Assembly (NCBI GenBank): GCA_024231375.1
Contig: JAAEQP010000164.1
Location: forward strand, 1-12,472
Direction: 5' to 3'
From: a bacterium
Lineage (GTDB): Bacteria > Hydrogenedentota > Hydrogenedentia > Hydrogenedentiales > SLHB01
Length of the DNA stretch: 12,472 bases
Shown: positions 5,259 through 12,145 of the stretch, in pieces
How the letters are laid out: every line of letters starts with the position of its first letter
Position numbering within the stretch: position 1 is the stretch's first letter
Program-made: the position numbers and the translations under genes
The notes under the pieces: generated by a model
Seen by the model: only the letters and a program-made list of their open reading frames with translations
Told to the model about the DNA's origin: nothing
Database searches by the model: none

Positions 5259-7022
5259 ATGGACGCGACCACGAACGCAAACGCCCAAAGCCAAGCAAGC
5301 GCTGAAGGGCCCTCCCGCACCGGGACCGCCGTGTTCACCGACCGATCGGGTGACGAGGTCTTCACGAACCCCAAGGCCATCATTGAGGCGAGGTCTCCTT
5401 CCGAAGTGACGGACGCATTGGCCCAGGTGCGCGACGAGGTGGCGCGCGGACATACCGCGGCCTGCTTCGTCGCGTACGAGGCCGCGCCCGCCTTTGAACC
5501 GAAGTTGGCCGTGCATCCGGCGGACGTAGCGCCCCTCGCGTGGTTCGGTATCTACGATGAACCGTCCGGTGAGCAGGTAGAGACGCACGCCTACGATGTG
5601 GGTCCGTGGACACCACGCATCGACCAGCCCCGATACGAGTCAGCCATTGCCCGCATCCGTGAGTGGATCGCGGACGGCGACACGTATCAGGTGAACTTCA
5701 CGTTCCCCATGGACGCTTCCTTCTCGGGCGATCCCTTGGCGTGGTATCGCACCCTCTACGAGGCGCAGCCAACGGATTACGCCGCGTACATCGACACGGG
5801 CCGGTTCCAGGTGCTATCCATGTCGCCGGAGTTGTTCTTCGGCCTGGATGGCGACCGCTTGGTCACGCGCCCCATGAAAGGCACCCGGCCACGCGGACGC
5901 TGGCGCGGTGAGGACGAGCAACTGGCCCGTGACCTCGTCTCCAGCGAGAAGGATCGCGCCGAGAACGTCATGATCGTGGACTTGCTCCGGAACGACATGG
6001 GCCGCGTGAGCCGAACGGGATCGGTACGCGTCCCGTCCCTTTTCGAGGTGGAACGCTACGACACGGTTTGGCAGATGACATCCACCATCAAATCGCGCAC
6101 GGACGCGGATGTGCCGGAGATCCTGGCGGCCCTGTTCCCGTCGGGATCCGTGACGGGCGCGCCGAAAGTGCGCACCATGGAAATCGTCCGCGACCTGGAA
6201 TGCGGTCCGCGCGGCGTGTACTGCGGGGCGGTGGGGTGGTGGCGGCCAGGCAGACGCGCCCGATTCAACGTGGCTATCCGCACCGTTCTGGTAGACGCCG
6301 ATCAAGGCACGGCGCGGTATCATGTGGGCGGCGGTATCACGTGGGGGTCGACGCCCGAAGGCGAATACGACGAATGTCTCACGAAGGCGGCCGTTCTTGC
6401 GCGCCATGCCGAACCGTTCCAATTACTGGAATCGCTGCTTCACGACGGGGACGGGTATTTCCTATTGGACTACCACCTCGACCGCCTCACGGACAGCGCC
6501 CGCTACTTCGGCTATGCCGTGGACCTGAAGACCGTGCGCACCGCGCTGGCGCGGGAGGCTGCGTCGCTCGACGACGGCGCATACAAAGTGCGGCTCCTTG
6601 TGAACTGCGACGGCGCGATTCACGTCGAATCGGATCCGGCCACCCCGGCCCGTCCCCTGCGTGTGGGGTTTGCGCGCGCGCCGGTCGACTCGCGGGACGT
6701 GTTCTTGTTCCACAAGACCACCCGGCGGCAAGTGTACGACTCGGCGAAGGCGTCCCGCCCCGAGTGCGACGATGTGCTTCTCTGGAACGAGCGGGGCGAA
6801 GTGACGGAGTCTTCCTCGGCGAATGTAGCCGTGCGAATCGACGGCCAATGGTACACACCGCCGGTGTCGTGCGGACTGCTGGGGGGCACGATGCGGCGGC
6901 ATCTGCTGGATCGCGGCGATCTTGAGGAGCGGCCCATTACCAAGGATGAAGCGCTACGGGCGGACGCGGGCCAACTGCTGAATTCAGTGCGAAAGAAGGT
7001 CAATGTGACCTTGATCGACTAG
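5259..7022 (+). CDS. pabBC: PabB-PabC fusion: aminodeoxychorismate synthase component I and aminodeoxychorismate lyase
   Basis: This 587-residue bifunctional enzyme makes p-aminobenzoate for folate from chorismate. Residues about 120-385 are the chorismate-binding domain: YQVNFT, SMSPELFF, PMKGTRPRG with K207, SEKDRAENVMIVDLLRND (229-246), PSGSVTGAPK and the terminal GGGITWGSTPEGEYDE. The lysine in PMKGT marks aminodeoxychorismate synthase; anthranilate synthases have alanine there. Residues about 388-587 are a fold-type IV PLP enzyme, the lyase: LLESLL, YHLDRL, the likely PLP lysine K486 in HKTTRR, NERGEVTESSSANV (510-523) and LLGGTMR. No glutaminase (PabA) gene is in the window, so the ammonia source must come from elsewhere. 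The ATG at 5259 has no good ribosome binding site. It ends 6 bp from the convergent pilT stop. Confidence 0.95.
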   Translation: MDATTNANAQSQASAEGPSRTGTAVFTDRSGDEVFTNPKAIIEARSPSEVTDALAQVRDEVARGHTAACFVAYEAAPAFEPKLAVHPADVAPLAWFGIYDEPSGEQVETHAYDVGPWTPRIDQPRYESAIARIREWIADGDTYQVNFTFPMDASFSGDPLAWYRTLYEAQPTDYAAYIDTGRFQVLSMSPELFFGLDGDRLVTRPMKGTRPRGRWRGEDEQLARDLVSSEKDRAENVMIVDLLRNDMGRVSRTGSVRVPSLFEVERYDTVWQMTSTIKSRTDADVPEILAALFPSGSVTGAPKVRTMEIVRDLECGPRGVYCGAVGWWRPGRRARFNVAIRTVLVDADQGTARYHVGGGITWGSTPEGEYDECLTKAAVLARHAEPFQLLESLLHDGDGYFLLDYHLDRLTDSARYFGYAVDLKTVRTALAREAASLDDGAYKVRLLVNCDGAIHVESDPATPARPLRVGFARAPVDSRDVFLFHKTTRRQVYDSAKASRPECDDVLLWNERGEVTESSSANVAVRIDGQWYTPPVSCGLLGGTMRRHLLDRGDLEERPITKDEALRADAGQLLNSVRKKVNVTLID

Positions 7023-7028
7023 CCGTGC

Positions 7029-8123
7029 CTATTCGCCGAGCAAACCGCCGCGCATCTTGCTCAGTTCGATGCCCTGGAGCATTAACTGCAATTCGGACGG
7101 GTTGTCGGACACGGTCATGGCCGTCTCATTGTCGATGAGTCTCGCATTCAGCAGTTGGTGGAGGCTGTCGTTGAAGGACAGCATTCCCTCTTCCTTGCCC
7201 TGCTGAATCGCCACCGGGATCCGGTTCAGACGGTTGTCCTTGATCAACCGCTGCACCCCCGGCGTCGCAAACATAACCTCGCATGCAGGCACTCGCCCCG
7301 CCCCGCCCGGACGCGGCAACAGGCGCTGGCACATGATCCCCTTGAGGTTCAGCGACAACTGCGACCGCACCTGGTTCTGCTGGTTGGAGGGAAACAAATC
7401 CACGATGCGGTCGATCGTCTGGGTGACGTTGGCAGTGTGGAGTGTGCTGAATACCAAGTGCCCCGTCTCCGTGGCACTGATAGCCGCCTGGAAGGTTTCC
7501 AAGTCGCGCATCTCGCCCACAAGAATCACGTCCGGGTCCTGCCGCATGACGGCCTTCAGGGCCGAGGAAAAACTCTCCGTGTCGAAGTGGACTTCGCGCT
7601 GGTTGATGACGGACTGGTCGTCCTCGTAGACGTATTCGATGGGGTCCTCGATGGTGACGATATGCGACTTGCGTTGGCTGTTGATGTAGTTGACCATCGA
7701 CGCCAGAGTCGTCGATTTCCCGCTGCCCGTCGTGCCCGTAACCAGCACCAGACCGCGATGGAGTTCGGCGAACTTGACGACCGCGTCGGGAAGGCAAAGC
7801 TCCTCGAAAGAGGGGATCTCGGTCTTGATTCGCCGCATGACGATGCCAATTGAACCGCGCTGCCGGAACACGTTCACACGAAACCGGCCCAGTTTGTCGT
7901 CTATGTAGGCAAGGTCGATTTCGCCCCGTTCCTCGAAGCTCTTGCGCTGCCAGTCGTTGAGCAGGAAATCGATGATGCCGCCCACCTCTTCCTCGCTCAT
8001 CTTCCGGGAGCGGCGAATCAGTTCGCCGTTAATACGGAAGAAGGGGCAACTGCCAGACTTGATGTGAATGTCGGACGCGTCTCGCTCGACGGCCCGCTTC
8101 AACATCTTCTTCAGCAGCATCAT
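7029..8123 (-). CDS. pilT: PilT-family type IV pilus retraction ATPase
   Basis: This 364-residue hexameric secretion/pilus ATPase powers pilus disassembly (twitching) at the inner membrane. All core motifs are present: Walker A GTTGSGKS (130-137), Asp box IVTIEDPIEYVY (155-166), Walker B with catalytic glutamate VILVGEMRD (199-207, E204), and His box HLVFSTLHTANV (222-233). The C-terminal motif that is AIRNLIRE in classical PilT is here GVQRLIKD (289-296), related but altered, so a PilT paralogue such as PilT2 or PilU-like is possible. The length is normal for PilT. The ATG overlaps the ftsZ stop in an ATGA junction, implying coupled translation. It is the last gene of the murC-ftsQ-ftsZ operon. 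No other pilus gene is visible here. Confidence 0.93.
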   Translation of the reverse strand: MMLLKKMLKRAVERDASDIHIKSGSCPFFRINGELIRRSRKMSEEEVGGIIDFLLNDWQRKSFEERGEIDLAYIDDKLGRFRVNVFRQRGSIGIVMRRIKTEIPSFEELCLPDAVVKFAELHRGLVLVTGTTGSGKSTTLASMVNYINSQRKSHIVTIEDPIEYVYEDDQSVINQREVHFDTESFSSALKAVMRQDPDVILVGEMRDLETFQAAISATETGHLVFSTLHTANVTQTIDRIVDLFPSNQQNQVRSQLSLNLKGIMCQRLLPRPGGAGRVPACEVMFATPGVQRLIKDNRLNRIPVAIQQGKEEGMLSFNDSLHQLLNARLIDNETAMTVSDNPSELQLMLQGIELSKMRGGLLGE

Positions 8124-9460
8124 CGTTCGGTCATGCGCTTTCTCATAAAGGCCGGAATCCCCATGTCTTCCTCGTCCTGCACGTCGGCTTTGGTGTCGAC
8201 GCCTTCCGGCTCGTCCGGGAAGAGGTACTGCTCTCCAGGCGCTTGGGCTCCCTCGTTCGACGATGCCTCGTCCGACGCGGGCGCGGTCGCCACGGGCGTC
8301 GCCGGTGCCTTATCTTGGGCCACCGGAGCAGCCTGCGTCAAGGGGGCCGGTGCGGCCGGCTTGGGTCTGGGCGCAGGCTTCGGCGCGGAACTGGCCGCCT
8401 TCGGCCCTGTGGGTTTGGTGCCCCGCTGCTCGGCGGCTTTGACCCGTCGCTCGAACACATCGGCAATATCGTCCGCGGCAGGCGTGGCTCGTTGCGAAGA
8501 TTCCTGCGCAAAGCCGGCGGCGATCACGGTCACCTGGATGTCGGGTCGCTCCTCTTCGTCCAGCACGGCGCCAAAGATGATGTTCGCCGTGGCATGGGCC
8601 GACCGTTTCACCGTGGTCACAGCCTGGAGCACTTCGCGCATGGTGATGTCGCTGCCGCCCTTGACGTTCACAATCACGCCCAAGGCCCCGTCGATACTGG
8701 AATGCTCCAAGAGAGGACACACGATCGCTTCTTCGGCCGCACGCACCGCGCGGTTATCGCCATCGGCCATGCCGATGCCCATGAGTGCCCGCCCGCTCTG
8801 AACCATCGTAGTCCGCACGTCGGCAAAGTCCAGGTTGATGAGCCCCGGCACGGTGATGAGTTCCGAAATCGCCCGCACCCCGTTGTGCAGCACTTCATCG
8901 GCCAACCGGAACGCGCCCAGGAACGACGTGTTCTCCTGGCACAACAACGCCAGCCGGTCGTTGGGGATGACGATCAGGGAATCCGAGTGTTCCTGCAACG
9001 CCGCGAGCCCCTTCATGGCGTTGTCCATGCGCTGCTTGTTCTCGAAACCAAAGGGAAGCGTGACGATCGAGACGGTGAGGGCTCCGGTTTCGCGGGCCAC
9101 TTCGGCCACCACCGGAGCAGCGCCCGTGCCCGTACCGCCGCCCAAACCCGCCGTGAGAAAGATCATGTCGGCCCCGGCAAGGGCCTCGGCGATCTGGTCC
9201 CGGTCCTGGCGTGCCGCTTCCTCGGCCACTTCGGGACGCGCCCCCGCGCCCAGGCCGCCTTCGCCGACCTGGATCCGGGTACCCGCGGGCGAATGACGCA
9301 AGGCCTGTGCATCGGTGTTGATGGTAATAAATTCAACCCCTTGCAGCTCGGCCTCGATCATGCGGCCCACGGCGTTGCCGCCGCCGCCGCCCACGCCACA
9401 CACCTTGATGACGGCTTCCTGCTCGAACTCGTTGTATTCACGGGAAATCGCCATGGTCAT
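8120..9460 (-). CDS. ftsZ: Cell division GTPase FtsZ
   Basis: This is the tubulin homologue that forms the cytokinetic ring. The 446 residues contain a nucleotide-binding core (to about 317) with CGVGGGGGNA (21-30), the signature GLGGGTGTG (105-113) and the catalytic T7 loop NLDFADVR (209-216). A proline/alanine-rich disordered linker (about 318-430) follows. The C-terminal peptide GIPAFMRKR (434-442) fits the consensus that binds membrane anchors and other division proteins, and a short MTER tail ends the protein. The ATG at 9460 is preferred over the in-frame 9496 because GAGGGAG (9475-9469) lies 8 nt before it. The gene lies 133 nt after ftsQ with no ftsA between, and its stop overlaps the pilT start. 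The core looks fully functional. Confidence 0.97.
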   Translation of the reverse strand: MTMAISREYNEFEQEAVIKVCGVGGGGGNAVGRMIEAELQGVEFITINTDAQALRHSPAGTRIQVGEGGLGAGARPEVAEEAARQDRDQIAEALAGADMIFLTAGLGGGTGTGAAPVVAEVARETGALTVSIVTLPFGFENKQRMDNAMKGLAALQEHSDSLIVIPNDRLALLCQENTSFLGAFRLADEVLHNGVRAISELITVPGLINLDFADVRTTMVQSGRALMGIGMADGDNRAVRAAEEAIVCPLLEHSSIDGALGVIVNVKGGSDITMREVLQAVTTVKRSAHATANIIFGAVLDEEERPDIQVTVIAAGFAQESSQRATPAADDIADVFERRVKAAEQRGTKPTGPKAASSAPKPAPRPKPAAPAPLTQAAPVAQDKAPATPVATAPASDEASSNEGAQAPGEQYLFPDEPEGVDTKADVQDEEDMGIPAFMRKRMTER

Positions 9461-9518
9461 TTGATCGTCTCCCTCATCGTTTCGGCGCGGTTCCACGCGC
9501 TGTCACTCCCGAGCGTTT

Positions 9519-9545
9519 CCGTGTCCATCGGCTACCCGGACACGG
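9519..9545 (-). other. Perfect 8-bp hairpin in the ftsQ-ftsZ gap
   Basis: CCGTGTCC (9519-9526) and GGACACGG (9538-9545) form a perfect stem with an 11-nt loop. It lies in the transcript between the ftsQ stop and the ftsZ start, about 60 nt before the ftsZ start codon. No U-tract follows in the direction of transcription, so it is not an intrinsic terminator. An RNA stability or processing element, or a protein-binding dyad, is possible. Confidence 0.45.
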
Positions 9546-9593
9546 TCCCTGCCGCCATGCCTATGCCTGTCCAACCGGACCCAATCGCCAACC

Positions 9594-10403
9594 TTATCGA
9601 CTGGCCAGATTCGGGCCGAACCGAAGATCCAGATACTCCTTGCACTCCAACTGCCAGCCCTTCTTGGCCCACAGCACATCGAGACGTTGCGCCTGTCGCT
9701 CAAAGTTGTCGCCCCACCGGATTTCGTAGGGAAGCTCGTCGCAGAACATGCCGACGTTGTTCCCCTCGCGCGCGGCGATTTCCGACACCGTAACGCTACG
9801 CGCCATCTTGGTGCCGCTGAAGGCGTGCCACACCGCCAAGGCGCTTTGCAGCGCGGCGGCCTTCACGGGACGCCCGGCTTCGATCGTGCCCGACTCGGGC
9901 AGTTCCGTGATGAGCGGTCCGGGGTAGGGATCCCCCGGCCCGAGCGGGCGCAGGGCGACGCAGTCGTTGTCGACCTCGTAGGGCACGTTGTGTACCACGA
10001 TGGTGGCCACCGGCACACGCTCAATCACCGAAATTTCTACGGAATCCGGGAAACTTCGCCGCACCGTGCATTCCTTCACATACGGCATGGCGTTCACGCG
10101 TTCTTGGACCGCTTCGGCATCGACCAACAGAATGTGGTCGGCGGTGGTCACCCCGGCCTTCTCGACAATCTCCACCTCGCTCAAGACGCGCGCGCCCCGA
10201 ACGTAGATCATCTTCACGTGAAACCGGTCACTTGTCATCGTGTAGTGGTAAAAGGCATATCCCACCCCGGCCACCGCGAGCGCGAGCGTGAGGTAGAAGG
10301 CGAACCGAAGCCGCCGCCTGCGCGACCCACCCCCCGACGTCGTCTTCTTGGCGCTTCTGCCGCGTTTGGCGGTCTTCTTCTTCTTTCCAAACAGCTTCAG
10401 CAC
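9594..10403 (-). CDS. ftsQ: Cell division protein FtsQ/DivIB
   Basis: This 269-residue bitopic membrane protein links septal peptidoglycan enzymes to the divisome. A very basic cytoplasmic tail (KKKKTAKRGRSAKK and RRRRLR) precedes one membrane helix (about 33-53). A POTRA domain follows (about 60-128, with FHVKMIYVRGARVLSEVEI, and PYVKECTVRRSFPDSVEISVIERVP at its end). A beta domain ends in EYLDLRFGPNLASR, resembling the YIDLRF end of FtsQ. The start is GTG at 10403, with a perfect GGAGGAG 8 nt upstream. It overlaps the murC stop by 7 bp, so the two are translationally coupled. The gene is read from murC towards ftsZ; ftsA and ddl, often found nearby, are absent. Confidence 0.92.
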   Translation of the reverse strand: MLKLFGKKKKTAKRGRSAKKTTSGGGSRRRRLRFAFYLTLALAVAGVGYAFYHYTMTSDRFHVKMIYVRGARVLSEVEIVEKAGVTTADHILLVDAEAVQERVNAMPYVKECTVRRSFPDSVEISVIERVPVATIVVHNVPYEVDNDCVALRPLGPGDPYPGPLITELPESGTIEAGRPVKAAALQSALAVWHAFSGTKMARSVTVSEIAAREGNNVGMFCDELPYEIRWGDNFERQAQRLDVLWAKKGWQLECKEYLDLRFGPNLASR

Positions 10404-11881
10404 GAACGCATCTCCTCCAGCAGGGGATCCACGACCCGGTTGATGTCGCCCGCGCCCAGCACGAGGACCAGGTCGCCAGGACGCAGATCGGGGGCGAGCG
10501 CCGCGGGCACGGCGTTCATGTCGTTCACGAGTTCCACATTCGTGGCCCCGGCTTCCCGCGCCGCATCCACGATGAGGCCCGAATCCACGCCGGGCATCGG
10601 CTCCTCGCGGGACGGATAGATATCGGTCACAATCGCGCGGTCCGCCACGGTCAATACACGTGCGAAGTCGTCGTAAAAAAACTTGGTTCGGCTATACAGG
10701 TGTGGTTGAAACACGCAGATGAGCCGTTCCGGCTCCACCCATCGGACCGCTTCCAACGTGCTCGCAATCTCGGTCGGATGATGGGCGTAGTCTTCGGCGA
10801 CGATGATGCCGTTGTGTTCGCCCCGCAATTGGAGGCGCCGCCGTACCCCGTCGTAGAGCCGTAGCCCCGCCGCGATTTGGGCGAACGGCATACCAAGACA
10901 AAGCCCCACCGCGCACGCGGCCAGCGCGTTGCGCACATTGTGTTCGCCGATGGCGTTGACCCGTAGCGTGCCCAGCTTGCCTGTCGTTCCGAGTCGGTCG
11001 TCGTTGCAGACCACATCCACGCAGGTCATCAACGTGCCGAGCTGTTGGACGGCAGGCACAGACTCATCGGGCGCCTGGAGACGGATGTTGGTCCCCGCTA
11101 GCGACGCCCCCTCTTCGATGCCGTAGGTGATGCAGATGCTCTCGATATCGTCGATCACCGCCTGGACGTTGGGGTCGTCGTTGCACACGATGGCGTACCC
11201 ATAGAAGGGCACGCCATTGCAGAATTCCACGAAGGCCCGCTTGATCTTGTCCAGCGTGCCGTAATACTCCAGGTGCTCCGCGTCGATATTGGTCACCACG
11301 CTGATGGTCGGGTGCAGCCGGAGAAACGATCCATCGTGCTCGTCCGCTTCCGCCACCAGATACGATCCCGTGCCCCATCGTGCGTTGGTGCCGCTGCGGT
11401 GCAGAATGCCGCCCACGATGCTCGTAGCGCCGATGTTGGCCCGGTCGAGAATCGCGCTGACCATGGAGGTGGTGGTTGTTTTGCCGTGCGTACCGCCCAC
11501 CGCGATGGCGTTGGGTTTCAGCCGCATCAGGTCGGCCAGCAGTTCGCTGCGATGCAATACGGGAATGCCCTGACGCTGCGCCTCGGCCACCTCGACGTTG
11601 TCCTCGGGCACGGCCGCCGACACCACCACGATCCCGGCATCGCCCACGTTGGACGCCGCGTGACCTTCCTGAAACACCAACCCGAATTCTTCGAGCCGGT
11701 GGACGATGTCCGAGGCGTGCAGGTCGGATCCCGTCACCTCGTGGCCCAGATTCAGCAGAATCTCAGCGAGACCGCTCATGCCGATCCCGCCGACACCCAC
11801 GAAATGGACTTTCCGTTTCAGACCGCTCACCGTCGGCAATACTCCGGGCGCGGGACGGCATATCCGCCCCGAGTCCCCCAT
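10397..11881 (-). CDS. murC: UDP-N-acetylmuramate--L-alanine ligase MurC
   Basis: This ATP-dependent cytoplasmic ligase adds the first amino acid of the peptidoglycan stem peptide. The 494 residues show the N-terminal Rossmann domain (KVHFVGVGGIGMSGLAE, 24-40), the ATP loop VGGTHGKTTTT (128-138), EADEHDGSFL (178-187), NIDAEHLEYY (198-207), GEHNVRNALAA, and the C-terminal DYAHHPTEI. All are hallmarks of MurC. The family usually has EADESDASF at the acidic motif, so EADEHDGSF is a mild variant. The start is uncertain. The ATG at 11881 has no clear ribosome binding site and adds 17 non-conserved residues; GTG at 11830 with GGAG (11845-11842) fits homolog lengths better. It is the first gene of the division operon. 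Confidence 0.96.
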   Translation of the reverse strand: MGDSGRICRPAPGVLPTVSGLKRKVHFVGVGGIGMSGLAEILLNLGHEVTGSDLHASDIVHRLEEFGLVFQEGHAASNVGDAGIVVVSAAVPEDNVEVAEAQRQGIPVLHRSELLADLMRLKPNAIAVGGTHGKTTTTSMVSAILDRANIGATSIVGGILHRSGTNARWGTGSYLVAEADEHDGSFLRLHPTISVVTNIDAEHLEYYGTLDKIKRAFVEFCNGVPFYGYAIVCNDDPNVQAVIDDIESICITYGIEEGASLAGTNIRLQAPDESVPAVQQLGTLMTCVDVVCNDDRLGTTGKLGTLRVNAIGEHNVRNALAACAVGLCLGMPFAQIAAGLRLYDGVRRRLQLRGEHNGIIVAEDYAHHPTEIASTLEAVRWVEPERLICVFQPHLYSRTKFFYDDFARVLTVADRAIVTDIYPSREEPMPGVDSGLIVDAAREAGATNVELVNDMNAVPAALAPDLRPGDLVLVLGAGDINRVVDPLLEEMRSC

Positions 11882-11907
11882 ACACTCAATATATTGTGGC
11901 CTGCGCC

Positions 11908-11936
11908 AGTATACCAGAGGCTAGACCCCCAGGGAA
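11908..11936 (-). promoter_or_regulatory. Extended -10 promoter upstream of murC
   Basis: On the minus strand TATACT (11913-11908) is preceded by TGG, giving the extended -10 form TGN-TATACT. A weak -35 match TTCCCT lies 17 bp further upstream (11936-11931). The predicted start is near 11901, about 20 nt before the ATG at 11881 or 70 nt before the GTG at 11830. The position fits a promoter for the murC-ftsQ-ftsZ-pilT operon. No other clear promoter was noted upstream of ftsQ or ftsZ. Confidence 0.55.
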
Positions 11937-11965
11937 AGGGTTTTTTAGGGAATACGGCACTAAAT

Positions 11966-11984
11966 ATGGGGGGCCGCGCCCCAT
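11966..11984. other. GC-rich hairpin between murC and the TerB-like gene
   Basis: ATGGGG (11966-11971) and CCCCAT (11979-11984) form a 6-bp stem around a 7-nt GC-rich loop. Neither strand has a U-tract directly after it, so it does not look like a standard terminator. The T6 run at 11941-11946 lies 20 bp to its left, which on the minus strand is an A-run. Confidence 0.3.
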
Positions 11985-12004
11985 TCTGAAGCCGAACGCC
12001 CATC

Positions 12005-12033
12005 GTCCATGTCCATTTCGTCCACTCCGTCCA
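12005..12033. repeat. Cluster of four GTCCA repeats
   Basis: GTCCA occurs at 12005, 12011, 12020 and 12029 (first bases), four copies in 29 bp, with CGTCCAT or CGTCCAC contexts. This is a degenerate short tandem repeat in the intergenic region. I have the impression that such GTCCAT-type strings recur in intergenic DNA of some environmental bacterial genomes, but no function is known to me. Confidence 0.5.
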
Positions 12034-12091
12034 TCAGAGGTACAAGTCATGTGACCACAAGGTGTTAAGGGGTTTCTGGAAAGGCGCTCGG

Positions 12092-12107
12092 TGGAACCTG
12101 TCGTGCT
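12092..12107 (+). promoter_or_regulatory. Possible sigma54-like (-24/-12) promoter for the TerB-like gene
   Basis: TGGAAC (12092-12097) and GTGCT (12103-12107) place GG and GC exactly 10 bp apart, as sigma54 promoters require (consensus TGGCAC-N5-TTGCT). The predicted start near 12118 would leave a leader of about 28 nt. An extended -10 alternative, TGG-TATCAT (12113-12121), lies just downstream with no good -35. Both are short-motif predictions. Confidence 0.3.
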
Positions 12108-12145
12108 TCCCGTGGTATCATGCGAGCCAACGGGAGACCCATACC

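Noticed and set aside
6068..6925. Second + strand frame of 285 codons inside pabBC
   Set aside because: It lies wholly within the conserved PabB-PabC frame and is arginine/glycine-rich, as expected for a shifted GC-rich frame.
8243..9793. Long open frame (516 codons) on the + strand opposite ftsZ and part of ftsQ
   Set aside because: It is antisense to two strongly recognisable genes, its translation is rich in R, G and H without domain patterns, and high GC readily creates such frames.
11931..11946. GGG followed by a T6 run on the + strand, like a terminator tail
   Set aside because: No gene on the + strand ends upstream of it, and only a 3-bp stem (CCC/GGG) can be drawn before the T-run.
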